64,000 nt of DNA from Dichetophora obliterata (taxonomy: Eukaryota; Arthropoda; Insecta; Diptera; Sciomyzidae): assembly GCA_963920525.1 (NCBI GenBank), contig OY986438.1, forward strand, positions 215,994,396 through 216,058,395. Direction: 5' to 3'. The position numbers and the translations under genes are program-made. The notes beneath the pieces are model-generated. The model was not told the DNA's origin. It saw nothing but the letters and a program-made list of their open reading frames with translations, and searched no databases. Shown here piece after piece: positions 35,301-45,988 of the stretch (positions are counted from its first letter, which is position 1; the number at the start of each line of letters is the position of its first letter).

Positions 35301-36959
35301 TTCAGCCTGAACCAAGAAAGTATCCGAGCTTAAAAATCATGGTATTAAACTGTTTCTAAATTTTTACATTTTACAGAAGAAGATTTGCACATCTTCTATT
35401 CGAAAACTTACGAGGAACAGTGGAACAGTTGTTTTTTCGTCAAATCAAAGTTTGTATACGCCACATTTCAACACATTTTAAAAACACCAACAGAATTCCA
35501 GGAATTTTTAACTTACAAACTGCTTGCATATAGAATCAATAGAAAACCATGTCAGTTGTTTTCAACAACATTTCAACAGCATGTAGGAGCAAGGAAACTA
35601 TTTCGTCTGAGTGTGTGTCTTTCTGGCGTTTATGCTGCATATTGTGCTGGAAATAAATCGAAAGTCTTGTTCCGCAAGTGAGTCTGGTTGATATTTAAGA
35701 ACACTTGGGTAGATAAAGAAATGAATTTAAGAATTCTTGCAAGGGAAGCGAAAAACATACATTTTATGTGCGTTGAATTTAATACAAACAACTTTCTTGT
35801 ATTCAGCTGTGTGACGAAGTGTGGTTAACAGGTCTGTCCTTCATCCACCAAGTTAACGGAATCTCATTTTGTATGCAAGACGCGTTCGTCAAAATATTGA
35901 TTGAAGTCAGCTCGGTGCTGTACATAAAAAATGTTCTCTGCTGGAAGCAGGTCAGACTAGGTTAGCATTGAGTTACGAAAATAAAGTATATATTGATATA
36001 ATTTGGTCCTTTAAATTTAAGTTCATTTTTCGGCAGTGAAAAAGTTCTTTGAACTTTTTAGGATTTTCGCAAAACTAATGATCAAAATGGTTATAAAAAA
36101 ACATCTTTAGTGAATTCGATTGTCCGAAATACGCAACACAAAGACAAAGTAAAATATATCCACATAAAGAAGGATAGCGGATAGCAATAAATAAAACTGA
36201 TTGTGACAGCAAATGCCAAAATAAGAAAACAATCAAAGTCTTTGAGCCATAAAATGTAAAAAAGTGTCACAAATTCAAGTTTTACCCTTTCAAATGTTTT
36301 TGCCTGTTCCTTCAGCAAGTCAATCAATTTTGTTAAAAACAAGCCCTGAAACCAGGTTGACACAGCAGGATATGAAGAAAAGAAAAAGCCAACGCTTTCA
36401 GTAGGTTCTGTGGCTGATTAAGGCTTGCTATAACAGAATTTCAAATACACGATCAAGTCCTCATGTCATATTCGTCTATATTGTACAGCCTCAAATAATT
36501 TCTTTGAAATAATTCGTTAAATGTCTGAGATACGCTATCCAGAAAGATCATTGAATACATAAAAATATTTATCCTTCCCTTTTTATATTATTAAAGGTTT
36601 AACAATTTGCTTCTAGGTTGATTAGTTGAACTAAATAGCATTTCGGGGCACATATTTGTAGCAAACTGCAGTGAACCTCTTTGACTAGAAAAAAACAGCA
36701 AGGAGAGCTTGGATTGATCAATTTTATTTCTCCCAATACTACAACCACAATCTCAACCAAAAGTCAGTCTTAGGCCAAATTGTGTCTTATGTCAAAAGGT
36801 TTGCAGAGAATAATTTGCATAGAAATTTTATTGTTTAAAAACGTTTAGCTAAGAACAGCACGGGCAAATTGCGAATCCTTCTAGTAACATTAAAAAAATA
36901 TGTACACTAATTTGTTTCTGTCACAGAAAAGTCTGGACTTGTGCAATGCTGGCAAAACT
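29316..36959. other. Long unannotated interval, mostly non-repetitive in appearance
   Basis: No gene, RNA or bounded transposon is supported across this 7.6 kb. Seen directly: a TAGTAG microsatellite near 30951-30985, T/C-rich runs near 30620-30680, a G11 run near 31872-31882, and TG-rich sequence near 35056-35100. About 31500-35700 has balanced word use and CAACA/GTTGTTG runs like ordinary fly non-coding DNA. The open frames at 30916-31236, 32407-32676, 34494-34751 and 35385-35681 were read and show no recognisable domain, start context or splice structure. Confidence 0.5.
30951..30985. repeat. (TAG)n microsatellite
   Basis: About eleven TAG/TAA triplets in a row, with one interruption. Simple repeat. 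Confidence 0.9.
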
Positions 36960-36971
36960 AACAACAAATAA

Positions 36972-37607
36972 CATGTGTTCCCGGACATAGCAATATCGAA
37001 GGGAATGACGCAGCGGATGAACTGGCTAGGCGTGGAGTAACCTCAAGCACAAACAGAGCTAATACAGATATGCACATTCCAATAGGCATCGTCAAAAGGA
37101 GTATAGAACTTAAAGCCAGAGATAATGCTAACACTATCTGGGCTCTCGAAGGCTCTGGCCGGAGCTAAATGAGAAGAAAACTGAAAGCCTTCTGCTTTTG
37201 GCCAAACGAGAAATCCGGATTCTTGTGGGAGTTCTAACAGGTCATTGCCCCATTGGTGTAATGGCCAATAGAATGAACATAACAGCCCCAGACTTTTGTC
37301 GGAGCTGCAAGGACACGGAAGAAACAGAAACAATAACTCACCTTCTATGCGAATGTCCAAGTCTACAGAATCGTTGACTCCGATATATGGGGAACAGATT
37401 TTTCACAGACCTGGAAGATTTAGCGAATACACCACTGCTAGGCATCTGGAGATTCATAAAAAGCACAGGCTAGTTTGAGGAATAATCGAAATAATTATGG
37501 TTATTATGGTACTAGGATGAAAATAAAAAAAGGGATTCGCAATGGATCTATAGGTCCCTTCGGAAGCGCCGGTAACGGTGCACCACCCTATTTATCTAAC
37601 CTAACCT
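36972..37607 (+). mobile_element. 5'-truncated non-LTR retrotransposon 3' end (I/LOA-like), with target duplication
   Basis: The fragment is flanked by AACAACAAATAA at 36960-36971 and 37608-37619. It begins inside an RNase H domain (VPGHSNIEGNDAADELARRG) and continues through ILVGVLTGHCPIGVMANRMN and a CRSCKDTEETETITHLLC-type CCHC motif. It then reads, after a frameshift, RYMGNRFFTDLEDL..LLGIWRFIKSTG, with a stop where the family usually has W. The 3' end is a short CTAACCTAACCTAAC tail. The first part is in one frame to about 37170, where it is broken. Truncation at the 5' end, a tail and a 12-bp duplication are the signs of target-primed reverse transcription. Confidence 0.85.
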
Positions 37608-37619
37608 AACAACAAATAA

Positions 37620-38812
37620 ACAAGCAAGGACAATTGGATCAGAAGAATTTCCCATATCTTCTGCCTTTAAAGTCTCTCTTTTATTACACGTCAGATGAAA
37701 GTACAAAATTTCAAGATTATTGTGTTAAAAATTTCAAGTGAATCAGAAAAAAAAACTGACGGAGAAAAAGCTTTTTGAGTCTCTGTCCTTCCCATACGAC
37801 TGACAAAGGAAGTAGATCTTTAACTCAATTTTCCCATAACTTTCGTTTTAAAAGTCGGTGGACACTTTTACTCGTAATCTACTGTTCCGATATTTTTCAA
37901 AATCTGCAAAATCTTTCTACACATTACCTGCGAGGTAACACTGTTGATTTTTTTAGAATTTTAAGTATTTTTTTATAATAGCTGAATTCTTGACTGTTTA
38001 GTCAAAAATGGTGTTTTGACTTCTAAGCACTACTAAAAATCCAAAAAATTAAAAAAAATTAAAACCTCGACAGCGTTACTTTCAAAAATTTATCGACTAA
38101 TAAAATTTTGTTGATATTTTCATTTCCGATATTCTAGTAATGAGTTCTCGTGTCCACTGCAAAGCACCTTTTTTCTGAGGCGCCCACTAAGAATTGCTGT
38201 AACCACCTAATTTTTCATATTTTTAAATGAAAATTTCTCAAAATACTCTGAGAATGTGACTTAATTAAATTCTGTATTAAGAAATAAATTTATAGTGACC
38301 ATATTCTTGAAAAAAATTCATAAAAATATGATTTTTTACCGAATTAACTTTACCTCGCCCTTAAGATAAATTAGTTTTTAAAACGAGTGCGAATTAAGTA
38401 ACAATTGGTTTAAGAAATAAGCTCCGTTTTTGAAATGAGCTAGCATCATTCGTTTGTCGATATCTGGACAATTGCGATTGCAAAACGCGCAATGATCAAA
38501 GTGGTTGTCCCAAAACAAGGTTGCCACTTTTCGACAATTTTTGTTCAACCATCCCTTAACGTTAAAAAAGTAGTTTGTCTTAACCAACCCTAAAATAAAA
38601 TAAATTAACAGTTAAGTATAAAAATTATCAAATATTATGTATTTCAACAAACTATTTTTGGAAACGAGTTTTTTAATAATTAAAAAAAATATTAATTTCA
38701 ATAATATATGAAAAAAAATAAAACGTAAAAAAATTTTTTACAATAAGCTTTTATTTAAAAAATACGTGAACTAAAAAGAAAAAAAAAATAAATTTAAGTG
38801 ACATTTGTCATA
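37620..38812. other. Unannotated sequence with one possible exon on the minus strand
   Basis: Apart from the weak open frame at 38378-38587, nothing is supported. Confidence 0.5.
38378..38602 (-). other. Weak candidate exon, cysteine-containing
   Basis: On the minus strand an open stretch follows a TTTATTTTATTTTAG acceptor-like sequence ending near 38594. It reads VKTNYFFNVKGWLNKNCRKV, then FDHCAFCNRNCPDIDKRMML, and ends at a stop near 38378. The cysteine spacing C-x2-C-x3-C followed by H could suggest a zinc-binding fold. I do not recognise the sequence, see no partner exon, and consider a chance open frame about as likely. Confidence 0.2.
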
Positions 38813-38814
38813 TA

Positions 38815-40480
38815 CAGTGCCGGTAAAAAAAATAGCACTGGAAACAACAGTTCAGCTATTATTAAAATAAAACTTATTTGAAGCAATTTGTTTAGCCGCT
38901 ACTGTAATATAATATTACACAGAGTGTTCACTCTCTGAAAGTAAGATCATTGGTATCAAAATGTTAACCGTTATTTTTATGTTAAGCAATTTTGAGAGAG
39001 GAGTACGAATTAGAACGGTAAAAATAATAGCACTGCGCTTACATTTCTGTTGAAAAACACCATTTTGCGTTCATCTTCTCAAAAGGTAGCATCAAAGTGT
39101 TTCGGTTTGTTCTAGTTGAATTGGTTTAAATAAAAAAAATTTAAGTTTTAACTTATTTACAAAGCTATGGGTCGTGGAAAGCATTGCAGTGCCGAAAAAC
39201 GCGAAATTATTCAAAGAATGATTGCAGAGGGTAAAACTTATGCAGAAGTTAGACATGCAGTTGGCTGTTCTAATAAAATGATTCGTAATGCCATAATCTA
39301 TGCACAAAAAGTTGGAACTCGCGGACGAAAGCACGCTATGTCGCCGTTACTCGTCCAACGCTTAATACGGCAAAGTAAGAAGGAGCCGTTTAAACCAGCT
39401 ACGGAGCTCAAAGCGGAACTAAATATTGCAGCATGTGTTGAAACTGTTCGTAGCCGTCTTAGAGATCATAATTTAAAGGCATGTAGCCCAAGAAAAGTAC
39501 CTCTTTTAACTGCTAAGCATGCAACAAAGCGTTTGAACTTCGCAAAGCAACATTTGAACTGGCCAGTAGAGAGGTGGAGAAATATATTGTGGACAGACGA
39601 GAGTAAAATTGTAATTTATGGTGGCAGGGGTTCTCGTTCTTACGTTAGGAGACCTCCTAATGCAGAATACAACCCTAAATTTACTGCTAAAACAGTAAAG
39701 CATGGAGGTTCAAGCATAATGATATGGGCATGTTTTTCCTTCTATGGAGTTGGTCCCATACATTGGATTAGGACCGTCATGGACCAACATGTGTATGTTG
39801 ATATATTGGATAAAGTGATGCTGCCTTATGCAGAGGAAGAAATGCCGTTATTGTGGGTCTTGCAGCAGGACAATGACCCCAAACATACCAGCAAGAAAGC
39901 TAAAAAGTGGTTTGAGGATCATTCGGTGAATGTCATGGCTTGGCCAGCGCAGTCGCCCGACCTCAATCCAATTGAGAACCTCTGGACTGATGTCAAAAAA
40001 GCAGTTTCTGTTGCAAAACCGACCAACAATCAAACCCTTTGGGCTGCAGTTCAAGACTCCTGGAACAAAATATCAACCAAGAGGTGCCAGGATTTGATCA
40101 ATTCCATGACAAGACGTTGTGCAGCTGTAATTGCCAACAAAGGACATGCGACGAAATATTAATTTTGGTCATTACATTATTTTCACCATTATAACTTTAA
40201 TCTTAAAAAAAGTCTTTAATTTTGTCAGTTTTTTTAGGTTTTAAATGCAAAATGAAATAATAGTGCTATTTTTTTTACCGCAAATTTTTTAAGTTATATT
40301 ATAAAATCTGAAATATTTTCCAAAAAGAACTAATAAAATTTGTAATTCCTTTTTAACTACATTCTTGAAGTTGATTGTATTTATTGAGATCTTCACAAGT
40401 TGTTCGAAGGAATTTATTTAATTTTTACTTCATAAAAGAAATAACTTTTTGTGTTGGTGCTATTATTCTTACCGCAGCTG
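38815..40480 (+). mobile_element. Tc1-like transposon, apparently complete, IR/DR ends
   Basis: The 1666-bp element starts CAGTGCCGGTAAAAAAAATA and its right end, reverse-complemented, starts CAGCTGCGGTAAGAATAATA. TA flanks both ends (38813-38814 and 40481-40482). An 18-bp core, CGGTAAAAAAAATAGCAC, occurs at 38821 (left outer). A one-mismatch copy is at 39016 (left inner), a perfect one inverted at 40263-40280 (right inner), and a two-mismatch one inverted at 40457-40474 (right outer). The outer-to-inner distance is 195 bp on the left and 194 bp on the right, the paired-site IR/DR arrangement of some Tc1 families. The transposase frame between them is intact. Confidence 0.92.
39167..40162 (+). 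CDS. Tc1-family transposase, intact, DD34E
   Basis: 331 residues, the usual Tc1 length, with no internal stop. It catalyses excision and reinsertion of the element at TA sites. Residues about 1-115 form the paired-like, two helix-turn-helix DNA-binding region, starting MGRGKHCSAEKREIIQRMIA, with a TRGRKH linker at 51-56 resembling the GRPR-type AT hook between the helices. The DDE catalytic residues are D144 (ILWTDESK), D235 (VLQQDNDPKHTS) and E270 (SPDLNPIENLW). The D235-E270 spacing of 34 residues defines DD34E. The start at 39167 is the first methionine of the frame and gives the expected N-terminus. AATAAA occurs at about 40332, before the right outer repeat. The source could still be transcriptionally silent. 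Confidence 0.95.
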   Translation: MGRGKHCSAEKREIIQRMIAEGKTYAEVRHAVGCSNKMIRNAIIYAQKVGTRGRKHAMSPLLVQRLIRQSKKEPFKPATELKAELNIAACVETVRSRLRDHNLKACSPRKVPLLTAKHATKRLNFAKQHLNWPVERWRNILWTDESKIVIYGGRGSRSYVRRPPNAEYNPKFTAKTVKHGGSSIMIWACFSFYGVGPIHWIRTVMDQHVYVDILDKVMLPYAEEEMPLLWVLQQDNDPKHTSKKAKKWFEDHSVNVMAWPAQSPDLNPIENLWTDVKKAVSVAKPTNNQTLWAAVQDSWNKISTKRCQDLINSMTRRCAAVIANKGHATKY

Positions 40481-40482
40481 TA

Positions 40483-40852
40483 TGTATAACATCATTATTT
40501 GATAATTTGATGGGCTGGTCGATTTAAAAATCGCCCATTGCTCAGTGAAAATCGTATTCTAGGGATCAAAATAAGAAACTTTGCCCGAGGAACTATACCT
40601 TTAAAACGAATTCTAATGCCCCAACTTTTCCGTAGGGTGAAATTTTGAAAAATCCCTCTTTGACCCATTTAGAGTGCCCCCTTCTAACTTTGGAGGGCCG
40701 ATCCACCCATGCCAGTCGGTTGGTCATACATTTGGACTCGATTGGGCAAGTTAAATAAAAGTTTATAATAAAAGTGATAATAAGTGATTAATAGTTTAAG
40801 AGAAAGATTTCGTTGAAACAATTATTTTTCTGAAAAAAGTACGTAGGGCAAA
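40483..40852. other. Unannotated, possible repeat fragment
   Basis: CGATTTAAAAATCG near 40510 is a perfect palindrome. GTGCCCCCTTCTAACTTTGG near 40673 looks like degenerate repeat sequence, but I find no second copy in this window. Confidence 0.4.
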
Positions 40853-42055
40853 GGGCTGGTTGTGAACAGTCTGGGTAGTGAACCATTACTTATTTTGCTT
40901 TCCCTAATTAAGATTTCGCCAATCTTTTAAGTATCAAGTTTTTCTCTTGACATGACTCAGTTTTTGTAGTTACACCGAAGTGTACAGACGTATTGCTTGT
41001 GGCAGCTACTGACATCGTTTTTTAAAATTTGTTGCAAACATTTTTTTGATTTTTAATGCATTTTTATTTAGTGTTTTGATTCTATTCTATGATTCAATAT
41101 TTGGTGATGTCCAAATATGTTTGGAAGTGTCGTTGTTTTTGATGTTTCCAAAACAGTGTCTTGGCTGGGTTGTGAACCACTGTGGTGGCTGGGTAATGAC
41201 CATCCGTTTTTCATAGTAGATTTCTACTAGAACTGTCAAATATCGTCAGGAAACACCAGTGTTTTGTCACTTCTGGATACAATTCGGCTATTACAAAAAG
41301 CCACTCCAAAGAAACCGTTGAAACGTGGCCAAAAGGCAATGGAGAGCTGCGGGCTGACTTCTCCAAACAAAAGGGATAATCTTAAGCAGAAAAAAACAGA
41401 AGAAAAGTCAAAACCGCCAGAAAAAGCAGCACTAAAGAAAGCACAACCAGCACCACTCAAGCGTCCCAAGGCAAAAGAAGCATAAAAACCATCTGATGAG
41501 GATATTAATTTTTGCACCATTTGTTTGCTGTTTTTGCCTGACTGACCCCCAAAAACTCCATCGAGTACAACAAAAGTGGCCGGCCTTTTCACTTGAAGTG
41601 TGCTTACATGAGAAAGTGATCGTACTTCACATGTAAACATTGCGACATTATTTGGATGAAGATGAAGAAAATTGAAAAAAATAACACTTCCATTAATTTC
41701 GATTTTTTTTCAGTCTAAGTGACGTCATTAAAGCTTGTTTTGCCTCTTGAGGCCTTCTGAAAAAATAAAATCTTTACTTATTATAAAATAATGGGTTTTT
41801 TAATTTGTATTTTCAGACTTTTATTGGGATTTTCAGATGGTTCACAACCAGCCACATTTTTGGATGAGCCAAAAATCATGTTCTTAAAAAATTGACTGTA
41901 GAGGGGTTCATTTTAATCAAAACACTAATCTGTCTGCATAAAACGTTTCGTTAAATTTTGACCCTTCCATCGGTATTTGGGATTGTTCAATATCTCTATT
42001 CTGCGAAAAGTTAGAGCCCAAGAACAAAACCCGGTTCACAACCCAGCAATATCAC
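40853..42055 (+). mobile_element. pogo/Tigger-like deletion derivative
   Basis: GGCTGGTTGTGAACAG near the left edge pairs with GCTGGGTTGTGAACCGGG (reverse complement of about 42030-42050) at the right edge. Further inner copies occur (CTGGGTTGTGAACCAC near 41165; GGTTCACAACCAGCCAC inverted near 41840). The interior keeps the 3' part of a transposase gene. The element would thus be a non-autonomous derivative with subterminal repeats. Exact ends and a target duplication could not be fixed. Confidence 0.55.
41243..41648 (+). pseudogene. pogo-like transposase C-terminus with decayed zinc finger
   Basis: The remnant starts just before LLDTIRLLQKATPKKPLKRG and runs through a basic stretch (SPNKRDNLKQKKTEEKSKPP) to a stop at about 41483. 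Beyond the stop the same frame reads DEDINFCTICLLFLPD. A one-base shift then gives TPKNSIEYNKSGRPFHLKCA and SYFTCKHC. This order (TIRPLPKA-PKKP-like motif, lysine-rich linker, CxxC...HxxC...CxxC finger) is that of the C-terminal tail of jerky/pogo-type transposases found in insects. Two of the expected cysteines are Y and S here. The DDE domain is absent. Clearly inactive. Confidence 0.7.
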
Positions 42056-42281
42056 CTGCTTCTGACATAACCTTTAATTAAAGTTGTTTTTCTTAAAAAT
42101 TAATTTTGAATAAGCTTTTAAAAAGTTGGCCGTATTTGGTCTTGTTTAAACTAAAAGAAACGTGTAAAGGGAAGAATTTTGAGTTCGTTTCGTAACCTTT
42201 ATGTTGCAATTTTTTGAGTTTATTAAAGCAATTTTTTGCAAGTTTGACACGATAAGCACAATTAAAAGGAGAATGTTGCTG

Positions 42282-42528
42282 CACCGAAAAAAAACATAAG
42301 TAAAATCACCAAAGTAGAATTGTATGTAAATTATAAACTTATCCTTATTCACCCAAGTAATCTATTATTTTATACATTGCAATGTACAAGCAATGCATTG
42401 CTTTGAAAGCACAAACATACAAAACTTAGGTGTGTTGATGAAGACTTTGGGAGGCCGAAAACTGTCAAAGCCATTTATAAATTATAATTGGTTTTTTTGT
42501 TAATTTTACATAACATTTTTTCTCGGTG
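42282..42528. mobile_element. Candidate 247-bp MITE
   Basis: Left end CACCGAAAAAAAACAT, right end reverse-complemented CACCGAGAAAAAATGT, 13 of 16 identical. The flanking dinucleotide is TG on both sides rather than TA. The A-rich ends make chance similarity possible. Confidence 0.45.
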
Positions 42529-45500
42529 TGTTTACAATGTTACTTTGGTCAAGTTGAATACGGCAATATTTAAATGAAGAATCGGTTTCGTTGAAAGAGA
42601 AACTATCAAATTTTTTTAAATAGGAACACAGCTGTATTCCAGAAGCAAAACGCACTGCGGTTTTTCCGCTTTTTTTCCACAATATTGCCTAAATAATAAA
42701 AATTAAATAACCTTGGATCCTAATAACTGCTACAGTACCTAAAGTGAAAATTCACTCAAAAGATATCATCTAGAATACTGGCAGAATTGTAGGCTGTTTT
42801 TGAGAAGACTCTTTTGAGTCTCATGAAGATCATGCAAGCAAAACACAGTCTCAAAAATAATATTTCGGATGTTTTTTTTTTGGATTTTGGACATTTCTGA
42901 TCCGCTCATTTCATCAATAAGTTCGAAGTGCCGAGTGGAACAGAAAAAACGCGTGCAACTTCTACGATAAAAAGCTGTATACTCCAGAAGCATCTGAGGA
43001 GTTGAACGAGATTGCCCATGAATATAAATATATTTTGGACACACTATTAAGCTACAAATATGAAAATGAATCAAGTAATATCTGTTCAGATAATGAATTG
43101 TAAAACAAAATTTAATAACTCTAGTTAAAAGATTGGGGCCCGTGGAAAACAATAGTTAAATTTTTAAAACATATCTTCTCCGGAATTTCTACCAGCTAAT
43201 TTTTTTATGAAACCAACATTATATAGCTTGCGGGTGGTGTGCTTTGATAGAAATCGTTACGTAATAGTCTTTTTTTGCTGTGTGTGTATCAGGGTGTGTA
43301 AAAAATTAAAATATACAAGTTTTTGTTTCATTTCATTTTCGAGTTAAGTTTTTTATATATTAAACAATGTAAGAAAATATAATAAGATGCCTTGACTTCC
43401 AATAGAAAAATGTTCCGGGTACAAATCCGTCTTAAAATTAACCTTGGTCTATATAAAAAGTGACGATTATAACGATTCCCAAAATATTTTGGCTGTTACG
43501 ATAGCCGCCAGTGAGCTAAAACATTTTGGGAAAACCTTAAAAAATCATGTGTAAAAAAAAATAAGCTGTCAGATATCAAAGGCCGGAAAAGGCTCTTCCA
43601 ATCTGCATCACAAAATTTTAGAGTTTTGCAATAGCATTAGAGATAATGCTGTATTTCGTGCCTTTTTTAATTTTTTAAAATTTATTTTCATTAAAATTTA
43701 AATAACTTTATTAGTTCTAATGCGATCCTCACTTTCAAGATATCGTTGGAAAGGTTTTGAGAGCTTGCATTCATGATCAGAATTTCCAAAATCTATACAT
43801 ATTAAAGATAAAATATAAATTATAAAATAAACATCTTATGAAAAATTTTGTACGAAATTAAAAAAAAAATGAAAAATTAAGTTAAATGAATTTTGAAAGT
43901 TTATGCATGGAAATAAATTAAAAAATATTAAAAATTTAGTCTTCCTTTTTTTACAAATTCTAACAAGACATCCTGCTCTGGTACTGTCTTGCTCTGATAA
44001 ATTAAAATTTATTCTATGCTAGCATATTCTGAGTCTTTATCTAACACTTGATTTTCATTTTTCTACATACCCTTTCGTCAGTTTCACCACGCGCAGAGCT
44101 TTTTTTTCATCGAAGTCTATAAACAAAAAGCTACTCCTTTGTTGAGAGGTAATGTTTTTGATTGAAAGAACTCTAGTGTTAAAGGAATATGTTTAAAAAT
44201 TTGCATTTTGACATTTTTTGTAAAAAATAATAACAAAAGAAATATATACAAATTACACTAAAATGACCTGAAAAACCGAAAAATGCTCTAAAAATTAAAA
44301 ACGTCAAAAAATGACAATAAAATTACTTAAAAATATCTTAAAATTACCTAAAAAAACCCTTAATCTAGTAAAAATGACCTGAAAACTTAAAACGATAATA
44401 AATGACGAAAAAATGTCCTAAAAACTTTTTATATTTGGAATTTTAGAAACATAAATGGACGTTTTAAAGAAGCAGGAAATGTATTAGAAGCAGCAGAAAA
44501 AAGATGACATGTCATCGAAATCCTAGCCCTGCTTATGAGTAACTTCAAACATTCCTCAAAAATTAAGCCAGGCTTAGACTCATATCTTTAATTCGAATAT
44601 TAATTGTTAAAAAACTCTTGACTAAAAAATGTTACAATGAAAGGGGCAGAAAAATGTTTTTTAAAAAAAACTTTTTTGTGCCGTAAATTACGAAGATAAT
44701 GTGATGCAATGCCACTATAACCAGAGCTAAAGAAAACGTAGAACTTACTGTAAGCTCCATTTGCATATTTGGAGCCATATTTAAGCCAACCAACTCCAGT
44801 CACAAAACCATGGATGCTGAAATTTAAATTTTCGAGAACCGCTCGAGGGAAAATTAAAATCAGTTGTTGGCTTTAAAGCCTTTCTAGGCGGTTTGAATTA
44901 GAAAGGTGTTTTCAGTATACATGTGCATGTTATTATTGTTGCCCAGTAGTCCAAGTCTGAAAGAAATCTTGAATGAATCATGCACGATTTTTCTTCCTCT
45001 TTGACAAAACATGCTGATTTGTTTATACATTTCATTGACGAAAATCTCATACAAAAGTTCCAAATTCGTGCACTGTTTTAAAGCTTTCACTTTTCGATGA
45101 ACGATAACAAGACAGATTAGTTTAAGAATTATTGACAAATGTAACTCACGCAGTAAGTTTTTTTGACATATTCGTGCACGATGCCTTGGACTGCAGGGTG
45201 GCTTCACTGTTATCATCACTACCATCATCTACAACTGCCGATGTCAAGATTAGTGAAAACAATAGTGATGGTAATTTTGTTGTATCACGTTTGATCTGAT
45301 AAATCACGATGCATGGTTTTCACTACTGTTGTTAACATGATTAAACTCATAACAAAGACTTTAACACGTAAACGCAACTTCAGTTTATGATTTGTTATGT
45401 TTTTTTAGAACATATTAAAGTGATTCAATTAAATAATTAGTTAATGCATTAATTTTTATTAAAATTTCGACCTTCTGGGGGGGGTTTGAACCCCCTTAGC

Positions 45501-45843
45501 TATGGTACTGGTGTGTATGCGTGCGAGCATCGAGAAGACTGGAAGCTAGCACCCAGCATTTAGATGATCGTTTATTTTTATTACCTTTATGAGTAATTTT
45601 TGATTACTATTTGTGACCATAAAATGATAATAAGTGACAACAAAAAGGAATAAGAAAATAACTAATGACTTAAATCACATTTCGCTATACCCAACATCTA
45701 AAACTGATTGAAAAAAAAATTAATATTCACTTTTTGACATTAATATTCACGTAATGACTGAAATGTGATTTAAGAAATAAATTTACTTTGACTGTAGCTT
45801 GCACTGTTTATCGCGAAATTTTACCGTTATAACGTGATAAAAG

Positions 45844-45988
45844 GTCTGTTTCCGTACTCGATTCAAGTATCTTGAAGTTGCTTGAAAACGTTATTTTCCA
45901 AATTTTTGATGCTCGAGAGAGAAGAATGACATGCAAAATGTCACTCCCTAATCTATTACAATTACTTGAAGTTAGTACGAAAACAGAC
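45844..45988. mobile_element. 145-bp MITE, GTCTGTTT ends
   Basis: Left end GTCTGTTTCCGTACTCGATT and right end reverse-complemented GTCTGTTTTCGTACTAACTT, both continuing CAAGTA. About 26 bp of near-perfect inverted repeat. No clear target duplication, and the superfamily was not identified. Confidence 0.75.

Noticed and set aside
41236..41640. 134-codon minus-strand frame
   Set aside because: It is antisense to the pogo-like remnant, whose plus-strand reading has recognisable family motifs.
45477..45560. tRNA on the minus strand (GGTTCAAACCC B-box-like word)
   Set aside because: The match sits in a G/C homopolymer palindrome; no acceptor stem, anticodon arm or A box at the right spacing.
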